5,602 nt of DNA from Opitutaceae bacterium (GTDB lineage: Bacteria > Verrucomicrobiota > Verrucomicrobiia > Opitutales > Opitutaceae), in contig JAPOIC010000147.1 of assembly GCA_029979145.1 (NCBI GenBank), forward strand, positions 1 to 5,602. The letters run 5' to 3'. Shown here piece after piece: positions 1 to 5,602 of this stretch. Both the position numbers and the translations under genes were made by a program. Each line of letters opens with the position of its first letter. The stretch's first letter is position 1. The notes under the pieces were generated by a model. That model was not told the origin of the DNA, did no database searches, and saw nothing but the letters and a program-made list of their open reading frames with translations.

Positions 1-5
1 CTCCG

Positions 6-25
6 CATCAGCGCCCATCAGCGCC
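6..25. repeat. Tandem duplication of a 10-mer upstream of the RNA methyltransferase gene
   Basis: The 10-base unit catcagcgcc occurs twice back to back (6-15 and 16-25) and is followed by a C-run. It lies in the 83-base leader before the first gene. No promoter boxes or ribosome binding site are recognisable in this leader, and any upstream gene is outside the window. Two copies of a short GC-rich word can arise by slippage, so no function is claimed. Confidence 0.4.
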
Positions 26-83
26 CCCCACCACACTCTGCCCTTTCCTTTCGGCCTGACTCGGTATTCCGTGACCGCAACGC

Positions 84-1205
84 ATGCCTGCCGATCAAAC
101 CGTCCTGAACCACGCCGCCCGCATCCTGGCCTCCGTCACGCCCACGCTGCCGGCGGACTCCGCATTGCGGCGCTACTTCCAGGACCACTCCAAGGTCTCG
201 CCCGGGCTGCGCCGGGTGATCAGCCGCACCGTCTTTATCTACTACCGCTGGTTCAACTGGCTCGACTCCCGCGACTCGCTCCAACGCCAGCTTGCCCAAG
301 CTGAACAGGTGGCTGCGCGGTTCGACCGCGATCCGCGCTCAATCAAGCCCGAGGCCTTGGCCGCCCGCGCCGTGCCGACGTGGGCCGCGGACGAGATTGA
401 GTTCTCCGCCGACGACCTGCGCCAGCTTCAGCGCGACCCTGCCCTTTGGCTGCGCGCCCGTCCCGGCACCGCCGGCGCGTTGTCCGCCGCCTTGGGCGAC
501 TGTGAGAAAACCCCGGCTTCGCCCGACGCCGTGTGCTACGTCGGCACGCAGGACCTTTTCCGGACCACGCAGTTTCACACCGGCGCCTTCGAAATTCAGG
601 ACCTCGCTTCACAACTTGTATCCATCGCCGCCGCGCCCAATCCGGGCGAAACCTGGTGGGACGCCTGCGCTGGTGAAGGCGGCAAGACCCTCCACCTCGC
701 CGACCTTATGGCCAACAAGGGCCTGATCTGGGCGACCGATCGCAACGAGCGCCGGCTCCAGTCGCTGAAGCGCCGCGCGGCCCGCGCCAAGCTGTTCAAT
801 TTCCGCAGCGTCCTGTGGGACGGCGGCGAACGCCTGCCGACGAAGACCAAGTTCGACGGTGTTCTCGTTGACGCGCCCTGCAGCGGCGCCGGCACGTGGC
901 AGCGGAATCCGCACGCGCGCTGGACCACCACTGCCGACGACGTCCGCGAGCTCGCCGCCACGCAGACCGCGTTGCTTAACCACGTTGCCCCCGCCGTGAA
1001 GCCCGGCGGCCGCCTCATTTACGCCGTGTGCACCCTGACACGCAGCGAGACCACCGTCGTGGCCGAGGCCTTCACCGCCGCCCATCCCGAGTTCGCCCCC
1101 GCGCCCTTCACCCTCCCCGGCCGCGAGCCCGCCGACGCGTTGCATCTCACGCCCCACGCCCTCAACGCCAACGGCATGTTCATCGCCGCGTGGCGCCGCG
1201 CCTAA
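84..1205 (+). CDS. RsmB/NOP2 (Sun) family RNA cytosine-C5 methyltransferase
   Basis: This 373-residue cytoplasmic enzyme is predicted to transfer a methyl group from S-adenosylmethionine to C5 of a cytosine in RNA. In the family the target is usually 16S rRNA (C967 for RsmB), but the exact target cannot be read from sequence. Residues 1 to about 150 form a helical N-terminal part resembling the reduced NusB-like region of RsmB. The catalytic domain then shows the family signature GAFEIQDLASQLV, SAM-binding motif I DACAGEGGKT (193-202), motif IV DAPCSGAGTW with Cys266, and motif VI YAVCTLT with Cys316. These two cysteines correspond to the release and nucleophile cysteines of the family. The protein is shorter than E. 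coli RsmB (429 residues), mainly at the N-terminus. The ATG at 84 is chosen because the helical N-terminus follows at once and no better start is in frame; no Shine-Dalgarno sequence precedes it. It could equally be an RsmF/YebU-like paralogue, so no gene symbol is given. Confidence 0.93.
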   Translation: MPADQTVLNHAARILASVTPTLPADSALRRYFQDHSKVSPGLRRVISRTVFIYYRWFNWLDSRDSLQRQLAQAEQVAARFDRDPRSIKPEALAARAVPTWAADEIEFSADDLRQLQRDPALWLRARPGTAGALSAALGDCEKTPASPDAVCYVGTQDLFRTTQFHTGAFEIQDLASQLVSIAAAPNPGETWWDACAGEGGKTLHLADLMANKGLIWATDRNERRLQSLKRRAARAKLFNFRSVLWDGGERLPTKTKFDGVLVDAPCSGAGTWQRNPHARWTTTADDVRELAATQTALLNHVAPAVKPGGRLIYAVCTLTRSETTVVAEAFTAAHPEFAPAPFTLPGREPADALHLTPHALNANGMFIAAWRRA

Positions 1206-1300
1206 ACCCTCGGGTCGAGGCAAACAATGCGGCCCCGCCGGCGGAACCGGCACTTGCCCAGTCAAGGTTCGCGAGGCTAGCCTTACGACCATCTCTCCCC
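1206..1300. other. Intergenic gap between RNA methyltransferase and S9 peptidase genes
   Basis: This 95-base gap has no recognisable -35/-10 pair and no Shine-Dalgarno sequence before the ATG at 1301. It contains the perfect 10-base palindrome aggctagcct (1274-1283) and a weak GC-rich dyad near 1235-1250 without a T-run. The gap is long enough for a promoter of the peptidase-methyltransferase pair, but none can be demonstrated. Confidence 0.4.
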
Positions 1301-3241
1301 ATGAAATTCCCGCGCCTCCGCAACTTTTGGTTTCTGCTCATCCTTGCCCTTACGTCCCCCGTTTTTGCGGGCCTGCCGACCGCTGATGACTACGTGCGCT
1401 GGCCGGAAATCCTGAACGCGACCATTTCAAAAGACGGCCGGTTCGTCGCATTCCTCACCCCGTCAGGTCGGGAATATTTTCACCTAAACTGCACGGATTT
1501 GAAGACCGGCAAGACCGAGCGATTCGATCTCCAAGGTTCCGATGTCTATCAAATCGAATGGATCGATGAGGAACGGTTGCTCGTCCACACGTTTCACCCG
1601 GAACTCCATTTCCCGCAAATTGCCATTTTCAGCGCCCGACAAGGCAAGATCACGGGCTACCTTATGCACGAACTGGTCAACATGGAGGTCTACAGCCACC
1701 TCCGCCGCGACCCCGACCTGTTCATCGCCGGATTTCGCGCCGGCCGGCAAATCGACACCGGCCGCACCGGCGTGGCGATCATCAGCGCGGCCCGCCGTCC
1801 GTCCGGCATCGCCGGGGTCAAAGACAACCGCTACATGGTCAAGGAGTGGCTCGATATTCCCGCGGGCGAGTTCAAGACGGTGGGCACGGATGTCGAGGGC
1901 GAGTTGCGGCTGGTCATCACTTACACGGATGGGAAACTAATCTACCACTATCGCCGCGGACCTGATGCCCCGTGGATCGCCCTGCCGCTCGATCCCGAGC
2001 AAACCAACATCATCGATTTCGATTCCGATCCCGACTTCATCTACGTGGGGCACTACGCCGAGGGCGCCACTGCCAGCACGCTTCACCGCTACCAAGTCAG
2101 CACCGGTGACTTCGGCAAGGCCATCTACAGCGACAATTTCTACTCAATGTATGACGCCTCCATTCGCAGCGTGCGCTCGGGCCGAGGGAAAATGCGTCCT
2201 CTCGCGCTGAGCTACGACCGCAATGTCACCGTCCAGCTGCCCCTGGACCCCGAATTCGCCGCCGTGCAAAAGGAGATCAACGCCCAGCTCCCCGGTCGGC
2301 TCAATGTGATTTCGGACTGCGATAAGAATCTTGAGCGCTTCGTCATCTACTCCACCTCCGGCCGGGACACCCCCCGCTACGTCATCTACACCCGCAAGGA
2401 CAAGTCGATGATGGCGCTGCCCGAAGGTCGGCCCTGGCTCGATGCCGCCGCCGCCAGCTTGATGCAGCCGATCAAGTTCAAAGCGCGCGACGGGCTTGAG
2501 CTCGAGGGCTACCTTTCTCTTCCCGGGCCGCGCAAGGACGGGAAGAAGCCTCCGCTTGTCGTCAATCCGCACGGCGGCCCTTGGCTGCGTGACACCTGGA
2601 GCTTCAACACGGAGGTGCAGTTCCTCACATCGCGCGGCTATGCCGTTTTCCAACCCAACTACCGTGGGTCCGCCGGCTACAATCGCGCGATCTCCAAGGC
2701 GGAAGCGTTCGATTTCCGCAAGATGCACGATGACGTCACCGACGGGGTGAAGCAGTTGATCAAGCAGGGCATCGTCGACGGCGACCGCGTGGCGATTTTC
2801 GGCGGCAGCTTTGGTGGCTACCTCGCGGTGGCCGGCGCCGCCTTCGAGCCCGGCCTCTACCGTTGCGCCATCACGTTTGCCGGCGTCTTCGACTGGGAGC
2901 AGATGCTCAAGCAGCATTGGACCAACGCCAAATACGACCAGTTCAACTACGACTACCTGAAGCGAAAGCTTGGTGACCCCAAGCAGCAAACCGAACGGTT
3001 TGACGCCATGTCGCCCATCAACCATGTCGCCGCCATCAAGTGCCCCGTCTACGTCATCCATGGCAAGCTCGACGGCACCGTGAATTACAAGCAATCCACC
3101 CGGCTCCTCTCCGAACTCACCGCCAACAAGGTCCCGCACGAAAAGCTGTTCTTCGACACCGAGTATCACGGCTTTGCCGACCGGGAACACTACGGCGAAT
3201 TTTTAAGGGCCGTGGAGGCCTTTCTCGCCAAGCACCTATGA
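1301..3241 (+). CDS. Secreted S9 family (prolyl oligopeptidase-type) serine peptidase
   Basis: This 646-residue exported peptidase is predicted to cleave short peptides, as do dipeptidyl- and acylaminoacyl-peptidases of MEROPS family S9. Residues 1-23 form a signal peptide: basic start (MKFPRLR), hydrophobic core, and a V-F-A cleavage site before Gly24. It should therefore act in the periplasm or outside the cell. Residues of about 30-380 are beta-strand-rich and fit the S9 beta-propeller that gates the active site. From about residue 388 the alpha/beta-hydrolase domain begins. It holds the oxyanion-region motif NPHGGPW (422-428), the nucleophile elbow GGSFGGY with Ser503, Asp591 in HGKLDGTVN, and His623 in EYHGF, which makes a complete triad in the right order and spacing. 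An in-frame extension back to 1028 exists but overlaps the previous gene, is Arg/Pro-rich and would bury the signal peptide, so ATG 1301 is used. The stop overlaps the next gene's start. Substrate and S9 subfamily are not determined. Confidence 0.94.
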   Translation: MKFPRLRNFWFLLILALTSPVFAGLPTADDYVRWPEILNATISKDGRFVAFLTPSGREYFHLNCTDLKTGKTERFDLQGSDVYQIEWIDEERLLVHTFHPELHFPQIAIFSARQGKITGYLMHELVNMEVYSHLRRDPDLFIAGFRAGRQIDTGRTGVAIISAARRPSGIAGVKDNRYMVKEWLDIPAGEFKTVGTDVEGELRLVITYTDGKLIYHYRRGPDAPWIALPLDPEQTNIIDFDSDPDFIYVGHYAEGATASTLHRYQVSTGDFGKAIYSDNFYSMYDASIRSVRSGRGKMRPLALSYDRNVTVQLPLDPEFAAVQKEINAQLPGRLNVISDCDKNLERFVIYSTSGRDTPRYVIYTRKDKSMMALPEGRPWLDAAAASLMQPIKFKARDGLELEGYLSLPGPRKDGKKPPLVVNPHGGPWLRDTWSFNTEVQFLTSRGYAVFQPNYRGSAGYNRAISKAEAFDFRKMHDDVTDGVKQLIKQGIVDGDRVAIFGGSFGGYLAVAGAAFEPGLYRCAITFAGVFDWEQMLKQHWTNAKYDQFNYDYLKRKLGDPKQQTERFDAMSPINHVAAIKCPVYVIHGKLDGTVNYKQSTRLLSELTANKVPHEKLFFDTEYHGFADREHYGEFLRAVEAFLAKHL

Positions 3242-4014
3242 GCCAGTCGGTGCGGCCGGTGCGCGGGACAACTGTGCGCGATGACTTCAACGACCTTCGC
3301 GCCGTGGTGCATTACACCAAGGCGGCGCACGGGCTCGGGTTGTGGGAGTCGGAACGGCGGCTGATCGAACGCTTTTTCCCCGACCGCCAGGCACACCTGT
3401 TGGAGGCTGGCTGCGGTGCCGGGCGCGTGTCCGTGGCCTTGGCGGAGGCGGGATACACGCACCTGCACGCGTTCGATTTCGCCGAGGAATTGCTCGCCCA
3501 AGCCCAAAGCCTCGCGCACGAGCGTGAAGCCAATGTCACCCTCTTCCACGCCGACGCCACGCGCGTCGCCAGTCACCCCGCCGTGGCAAACCAGCGGTTC
3601 GACGGCGCGTTGTTCATGTTCAACGGCCTGATGCAGATTCCCCTGCGCCGCAACCGCCGCCGGGCCTTGCGTCAGCTTGCCGCCCTGTGTCGTCCCGGCG
3701 CGCCGCTGATGTTCACCACGCACGACCGCGAGGACTCCGCCGAGGAGCGCGTGCTCTGGCGCCTCGAGGCGGCGCGCTGGGCCAAAGGCAAACAGGACCC
3801 AATCCTGCGCGAATTCGGCGACCGTTACTACGAGGAGGACGGCGTCGGCCGCACTTTCATGCACCTGCCGGTGCGCGAGGAGATCCTTGCTGACCTGAAG
3901 GCCACCGGTTGGACGCACACCTACGACGAGATGCGACGTCGGATTTCGCCCGAGTCGCGCAAGGTCCGTGATTTCTCCGACGAATGTCGTTTCTGGGTAG
4001 CGTCGCGCGCCTGA
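3238..4014 (+). CDS. Class I SAM-dependent methyltransferase, substrate unknown
   Basis: This is a 258-residue cytoplasmic methyltransferase of the Methyltransf_25/11 type with a Rossmann-like core. Motif I is LLEAGCGAG (54-62). An acidic residue, Asp80 in AFDF, lies at the end of strand beta-2, where it normally binds the SAM ribose. Asp106 in HADAT fits the adenine-contacting position, and FDGALFMFNGL (from residue 121) fits motif IV. The C-terminal third is rich in charged residues and has no family signature I recognise, so the acceptor (small molecule, lipid or protein) stays open. The ATG at 3238 overlaps the peptidase stop codon as ATGA. Longer in-frame readings back to 3040 run inside the peptidase gene and look non-coding. 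The overlap and the lack of a Shine-Dalgarno sequence suggest translation by coupling to the peptidase. The tail overlaps a hairpin that probably ends transcription. Confidence 0.9.
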   Translation: MSQSVRPVRGTTVRDDFNDLRAVVHYTKAAHGLGLWESERRLIERFFPDRQAHLLEAGCGAGRVSVALAEAGYTHLHAFDFAEELLAQAQSLAHEREANVTLFHADATRVASHPAVANQRFDGALFMFNGLMQIPLRRNRRRALRQLAALCRPGAPLMFTTHDREDSAEERVLWRLEAARWAKGKQDPILREFGDRYYEEDGVGRTFMHLPVREEILADLKATGWTHTYDEMRRRISPESRKVRDFSDECRFWVASRA

Positions 4015-4037
4015 TTCTCCGGGTCAAAGGCGCGCGA
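4003..4037. terminator. GC-rich hairpin spanning two facing stop codons, likely bidirectional terminator
   Basis: A 10-base-pair perfect stem (tcgcgcgcct at 4003-4012 with aggcgcgcga at 4028-4037) encloses a 15-base loop. The left arm is made from the last codons and first stop base of the + strand methyltransferase. The right arm comes from the last codons of the minus-strand gene tail ending at 4024. There is no T-run on either side, so it is not a classical intrinsic terminator. Its position between convergent gene ends is typical of bidirectional transcription stops. Confidence 0.5.
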
Positions 4038-4140
4038 GCAATTCGCGCTCCTTGGCCGGATCCAGCCCGATCACCACCGGCTTGGTGGTTTCCCGCTCAA
4101 ACTGCGCGCAATCCCGAATCGACTCCGCGAGCGGGCGGAC
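4024..4140 (-). pseudogene. C-terminal tail of an unidentified minus-strand gene (5' end lost)
   Basis: Reading the minus strand from about 4140 to the TGA at 4026-4024 gives 38 codons, including FERETTKPVVIGLDPAKE and ending in ELLARL. The composition is protein-like (balanced charges, an amphipathic Glu/Arg/Leu end) and the third codon positions are mostly G or C, as in the intact genes. Going further upstream, the frame hits tandem TGA codons at 4164-4159, and no start codon explains the segment as a complete small gene. Its stop lies 9 bases from the stop of the convergent methyltransferase, the usual layout for two real convergent genes. I do not recognise the family. The alternative is a chance open stretch, since 38 codons is short. 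Confidence 0.45.
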
Positions 4141-4469
4141 ACTACCAAGCCGACTCCATCATCACCGGCAACCGCGCCAATGGTCCGCTGTTTCACGGTG
4201 AAGGCCTGCGGCACGTTCTTGCAGCCATCGACCAAGCCAAGGTCATCGCCGCCGAACTCTACCTGACCATGCCCGAGCTCGCGCTGCGCTGGACCCTCAC
4301 CAATCCCGCCATCACCAGCGCCATCGCGGGAGTAAAGCAACCCTCGCACATCGAGGGCGTGGTCAAGGCCGCGGACGATGTTCTCCCGCAGCGCGTCTGG
4401 CACCAGCTCGCGACGCTCTTCGCCCAAGCCAAGACCAAGGCGCTCGCCGCGGCCAGCCGGGCTTCCTGA
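4140..4469 (+). pseudogene. C-terminal fragment of an aldo/keto reductase (5' two-thirds missing)
   Basis: From about 4140 the + strand reads 109 codons matching the end of an NAD(P)H-dependent aldo/keto reductase. The segment GPLFHGEGLRHVLAAID corresponds to the late loop and helix where family members have a FxGENLRRN-like stretch. AELYLTMPELALRWTLTNP matches the conserved helix and strand before the cofactor site, and AITSAIAGVKQPSHIEG matches the C-terminal cofactor-binding segment. The N-terminal strands and the Asp-Tyr-Lys-His catalytic residues of the TIM barrel are absent. A complete enzyme has roughly 300-350 residues. The frame stays open leftward to an ATG at 3984, but that portion (Arg/Pro/Trp-rich, lying over the methyltransferase end and the minus-strand tail) shows no reductase similarity. 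No stop or frameshift has accumulated in the fragment, so the truncation appears recent. It is almost certainly inactive. Confidence 0.8.
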
Positions 4470-4489
4470 AAATCGAACCGCAACGAACC

Positions 4490-4511
4490 ACGGGCACCGG
4501 GACGTGCCCGT
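4490..4511. terminator. Short hairpin between convergent gene ends
   Basis: An 8-base-pair perfect stem (acgggcac at 4490-4497 with gtgcccgt at 4504-4511) closes a 6-base loop. It lies between the reductase fragment stop at 4469 and the end of the minus-strand PhyH gene at 4585, a convergent layout. No T-run follows on either strand, so the terminator role is inferred from position. An alternative 8-base-pair pairing shares its left arm: accacggg 4487-4494 with cccgtggt 4529-4536. The rest of 4470-4584 holds nothing recognisable. Confidence 0.4.
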
Positions 4512-4584
4512 CCACCAAGCGCAAACTTCCCGTGGTCGCGCCGTTCGCGGGCGTGCGATCTGCGCGCCACTCTCCCCAGATCCC

Positions 4585-5388
4585 TCAGGCCGGCACCGCG
4601 TCCTTGCTCCACACGAGCGGGAAATGTTCGCCGACCAGGAGCTCACCATCTGCCACCGTCACGAACTGTTTCATCGGGTGTTCGCCCGCTTCAACGTAGC
4701 GGGTCTCGCCCGTCATATAGTGCAGGGCGATGGCGCGGCGGGGTCGCCCGCTGGTGTTGGCGTGGGAGCCATGCCAGGTGAGCGAGTGGTGAAAGTGCAC
4801 CTCGCCCTTCTTCACCGGGCAGAACTTCACCTCGACTTTGTGGCCTTCAAATTCGGCCGGCACGTCCTTCACGAAATCTTTCCACGTGCGCAGGTGGTCC
4901 ATGTGGTCGCCCCAGAGGTGCGACCCCGGCACCATGCTCATGCAGCCATTGTCGACGTCGACGTCGTCCAGCGCCACCCAGGCCGTGACTTCGGTCATCG
5001 GTGCGATGATCGGCCACAGCGGCGCATCTTGATGCCACATGTTCACGCCACCGCGGGAGGCTGGCTTGTATTGGATCTGGTCGTGCCAGATGCGCAGTTC
5101 GGTCGCGCCTGTGAGCTGGGCCATCTCTTCGGCGATCTGCCGGTTGTGAATGAGCCCCTTGAACGCCGGGCTGGCCTCCCAAATATTCACGATCTGCCAA
5201 ACGGGCGCGTTTTCATCGTGCGTGAAATTGTGGCAGAGCACCGGCTGTGGAATGTCGTCGCGGTCGCGATCGACAATGACGCGCTCGATCTCAGCGCGCA
5301 ACGTTTCGACTTGATCGTCGTCGAGGACCTTGGCGCCGCGGAGGTAGCCTTGGGATTGGAACTGGGCGATTTTGGCGGGGGTAAGCAT
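4585..5388 (-). CDS. Phytanoyl-CoA dioxygenase (PhyH) family Fe(II)/2-oxoglutarate oxygenase
   Basis: This 267-residue soluble protein is predicted to be a mononuclear iron, 2-oxoglutarate-dependent hydroxylase with a double-stranded beta-helix fold. The metal triad is visible as His119-x-Asp121 (MWHQDAPLWP) and the distal His206 in SLTWHGSHAN. Arg217 in GRPRRA, 11 residues after the distal His, is the expected 2-oxoglutarate carboxylate anchor. MVPGSHLWGDH (152-162) is the typical PhyH strand-turn before the C-terminal half, and the N-terminal LTPAKIAQFQSQGYL is the usual PhyH opening. Length is normal for bacterial members. The ATG at 5388 is chosen because the family alignment starts there; an upstream in-frame ATG at 5574 would add 62 residues of low-complexity sequence from the repeat region. 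Bacterial PhyH proteins act on varied small molecules (ectoine, mitomycin-type and other metabolites), so the substrate is unknown. The gene stands alone, with no CoA-ligase or lipid gene beside it. Confidence 0.92.
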   Translation of the reverse strand: MLTPAKIAQFQSQGYLRGAKVLDDDQVETLRAEIERVIVDRDRDDIPQPVLCHNFTHDENAPVWQIVNIWEASPAFKGLIHNRQIAEEMAQLTGATELRIWHDQIQYKPASRGGVNMWHQDAPLWPIIAPMTEVTAWVALDDVDVDNGCMSMVPGSHLWGDHMDHLRTWKDFVKDVPAEFEGHKVEVKFCPVKKGEVHFHHSLTWHGSHANTSGRPRRAIALHYMTGETRYVEAGEHPMKQFVTVADGELLVGEHFPLVWSKDAVPA

Positions 5389-5534
5389 GACGGTGGAAAC
5401 TTTGGACCTGCGGCTCGTCGATGTCACCCGCCAACCCATGGCCCCCACCAGCAGGTGTTGGCGATTTTTCCTGTGCACGCAGGCTAGCACGGAGAGGGAA
5501 CGCTGATTTGGGGTTGTCTGCGCTGATTCTTGTA
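5389..5534. other. Upstream region of the PhyH gene, nothing recognisable
   Basis: This stretch should carry the promoter of the minus-strand PhyH gene. On that strand I find no convincing -35/-10 pair and no Shine-Dalgarno sequence before the ATG at 5388. The word aatcagcg occurs twice on the minus strand (near 5500-5527). No small gene with plausible protein composition is visible in any frame. Confidence 0.4.
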
Positions 5535-5602
5535 GGGCGGGGTCGCTGACCCCGCCTTCGGTGGCGCCCTGCAAATTCGCGGCGAGGTCAGCGACCCCGC
5601 CC
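5535..5602. repeat. REP-like inverted hairpin pair, cut by the window edge
   Basis: Two 22-base units, 5535-5556 and 5581-5602, are reverse complements of each other at 21 of 22 positions, including an uninterrupted 17-base match (5535-5551 with 5586-5602). Each unit is also a hairpin by itself. The first has a perfect 9-base-pair stem (ggcggggtc with gaccccgcc) around a gct loop. The second has the same stem with one mismatch. The 24-base spacer is unremarkable. This resembles the paired REP elements (BIMEs) of other bacteria, which are non-coding and mobilised by RAYT-type transposases. The element may extend past the window end. Confidence 0.7.

Noticed and set aside
609..1292. Minus-strand open frame of 227 codons antisense to the RNA methyltransferase
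   Set aside because: It is Gly/Ala-rich low-complexity sequence, explained by the strong codon bias of the real + strand gene.
1028..1300. N-terminal extension of the S9 peptidase by 91 residues
   Set aside because: It overlaps the conserved end of the RNA methyltransferase gene, is Arg/Pro/His-rich, and would place a clear signal peptide in the middle of the protein.
2144..3190. Long minus-strand open frame (348 codons) antisense to the peptidase hydrolase domain
   Set aside because: It is the mirror of a clearly real gene in GC-rich DNA. Its translation is Gly/Val/Leu-rich with no recognisable motif, while the + strand carries the catalytic triad.
3984..4139. Start of the reductase fragment at ATG 3984, making a 161-residue complete protein
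   Set aside because: The first 52 residues overlap the methyltransferase end and the minus-strand tail, are Arg/Pro/Trp-rich, and do not resemble an aldo/keto reductase.
4951..4966. Palindromic gtcgac/acgtcg repeat inside the PhyH gene
   Set aside because: It encodes the acidic DDVDVD stretch on the minus strand; the symmetry follows from alternating GAC and GTC codons.
4378..5487. Plus-strand open frame of 369 codons antisense to the PhyH gene
   Set aside because: It has no family motifs, is rich in His/Arg/Val, and lies opposite a gene with an intact HxD...H active site.
5389..5574. N-terminal extension of the PhyH protein by 62 residues
   Set aside because: It reads through the upstream region into the REP-like repeat and shows no family similarity; the usual PhyH start lies at 5388.
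1..5602. CRISPR array, tRNA, rRNA, phage or insertion-sequence genes, defence or biosynthetic cluster
   Set aside because: I saw no regularly spaced repeats, tRNA-like cloverleaf, transposase motifs or co-directional set of related enzymes. The genes are housekeeping or metabolic singles plus one short coupled pair.

Overview
The window is GC-rich and densely coding, with strongly G/C-biased third codon positions. It carries four intact protein genes, the broken tails of two more, and a REP-like inverted repeat that runs off the right edge. There is no rRNA, tRNA, CRISPR array, transposase or phage gene. The organism is a free-living GC-rich bacterium. A Verrucomicrobiota (Opitutaceae-like) origin is my best guess, from the GC content, a secreted S9 peptidase, a phytanoyl-CoA dioxygenase-type enzyme, no visible Shine-Dalgarno sequences and the hairpin repeat. 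That assignment is inference only.

Left part (1-4014, all on +): an RsmB/NOP2-type RNA cytosine-C5 methyltransferase (84-1205) is followed after a 95-base gap by an exported S9 prolyl-oligopeptidase-family peptidase with a full catalytic triad (1301-3241). A class I SAM methyltransferase of unknown substrate (3238-4014) overlaps the peptidase stop codon by ATGA, so those two are probably translationally coupled. The RNA methyltransferase has no obvious functional link to them.

Middle (4003-4584): this is a gene graveyard. A 38-codon minus-strand tail of an unidentified protein (stop at 4024) abuts a 109-codon plus-strand C-terminal fragment of an aldo/keto reductase (stop at 4469). Both lack their 5' ends, and both are cut at about 4140. 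The geometry fits one deletion that removed the two heads and the shared promoter region of a divergent gene pair. A GC-rich hairpin spans the two facing stop codons at 4003-4037, and a second hairpin lies at 4490-4511.

Right part (4585-5602): a phytanoyl-CoA dioxygenase (PhyH) family Fe(II)/2-oxoglutarate oxygenase is encoded on the minus strand (5388 down to 4585) with all expected metal and co-substrate residues. About 150 bases with no recognisable gene follow, then two REP-like hairpins in inverted orientation at the window end.

I see no clear new multi-gene system. The most interesting items are the double-truncation scar, the peptidase-methyltransferase coupling and the terminal repeat.
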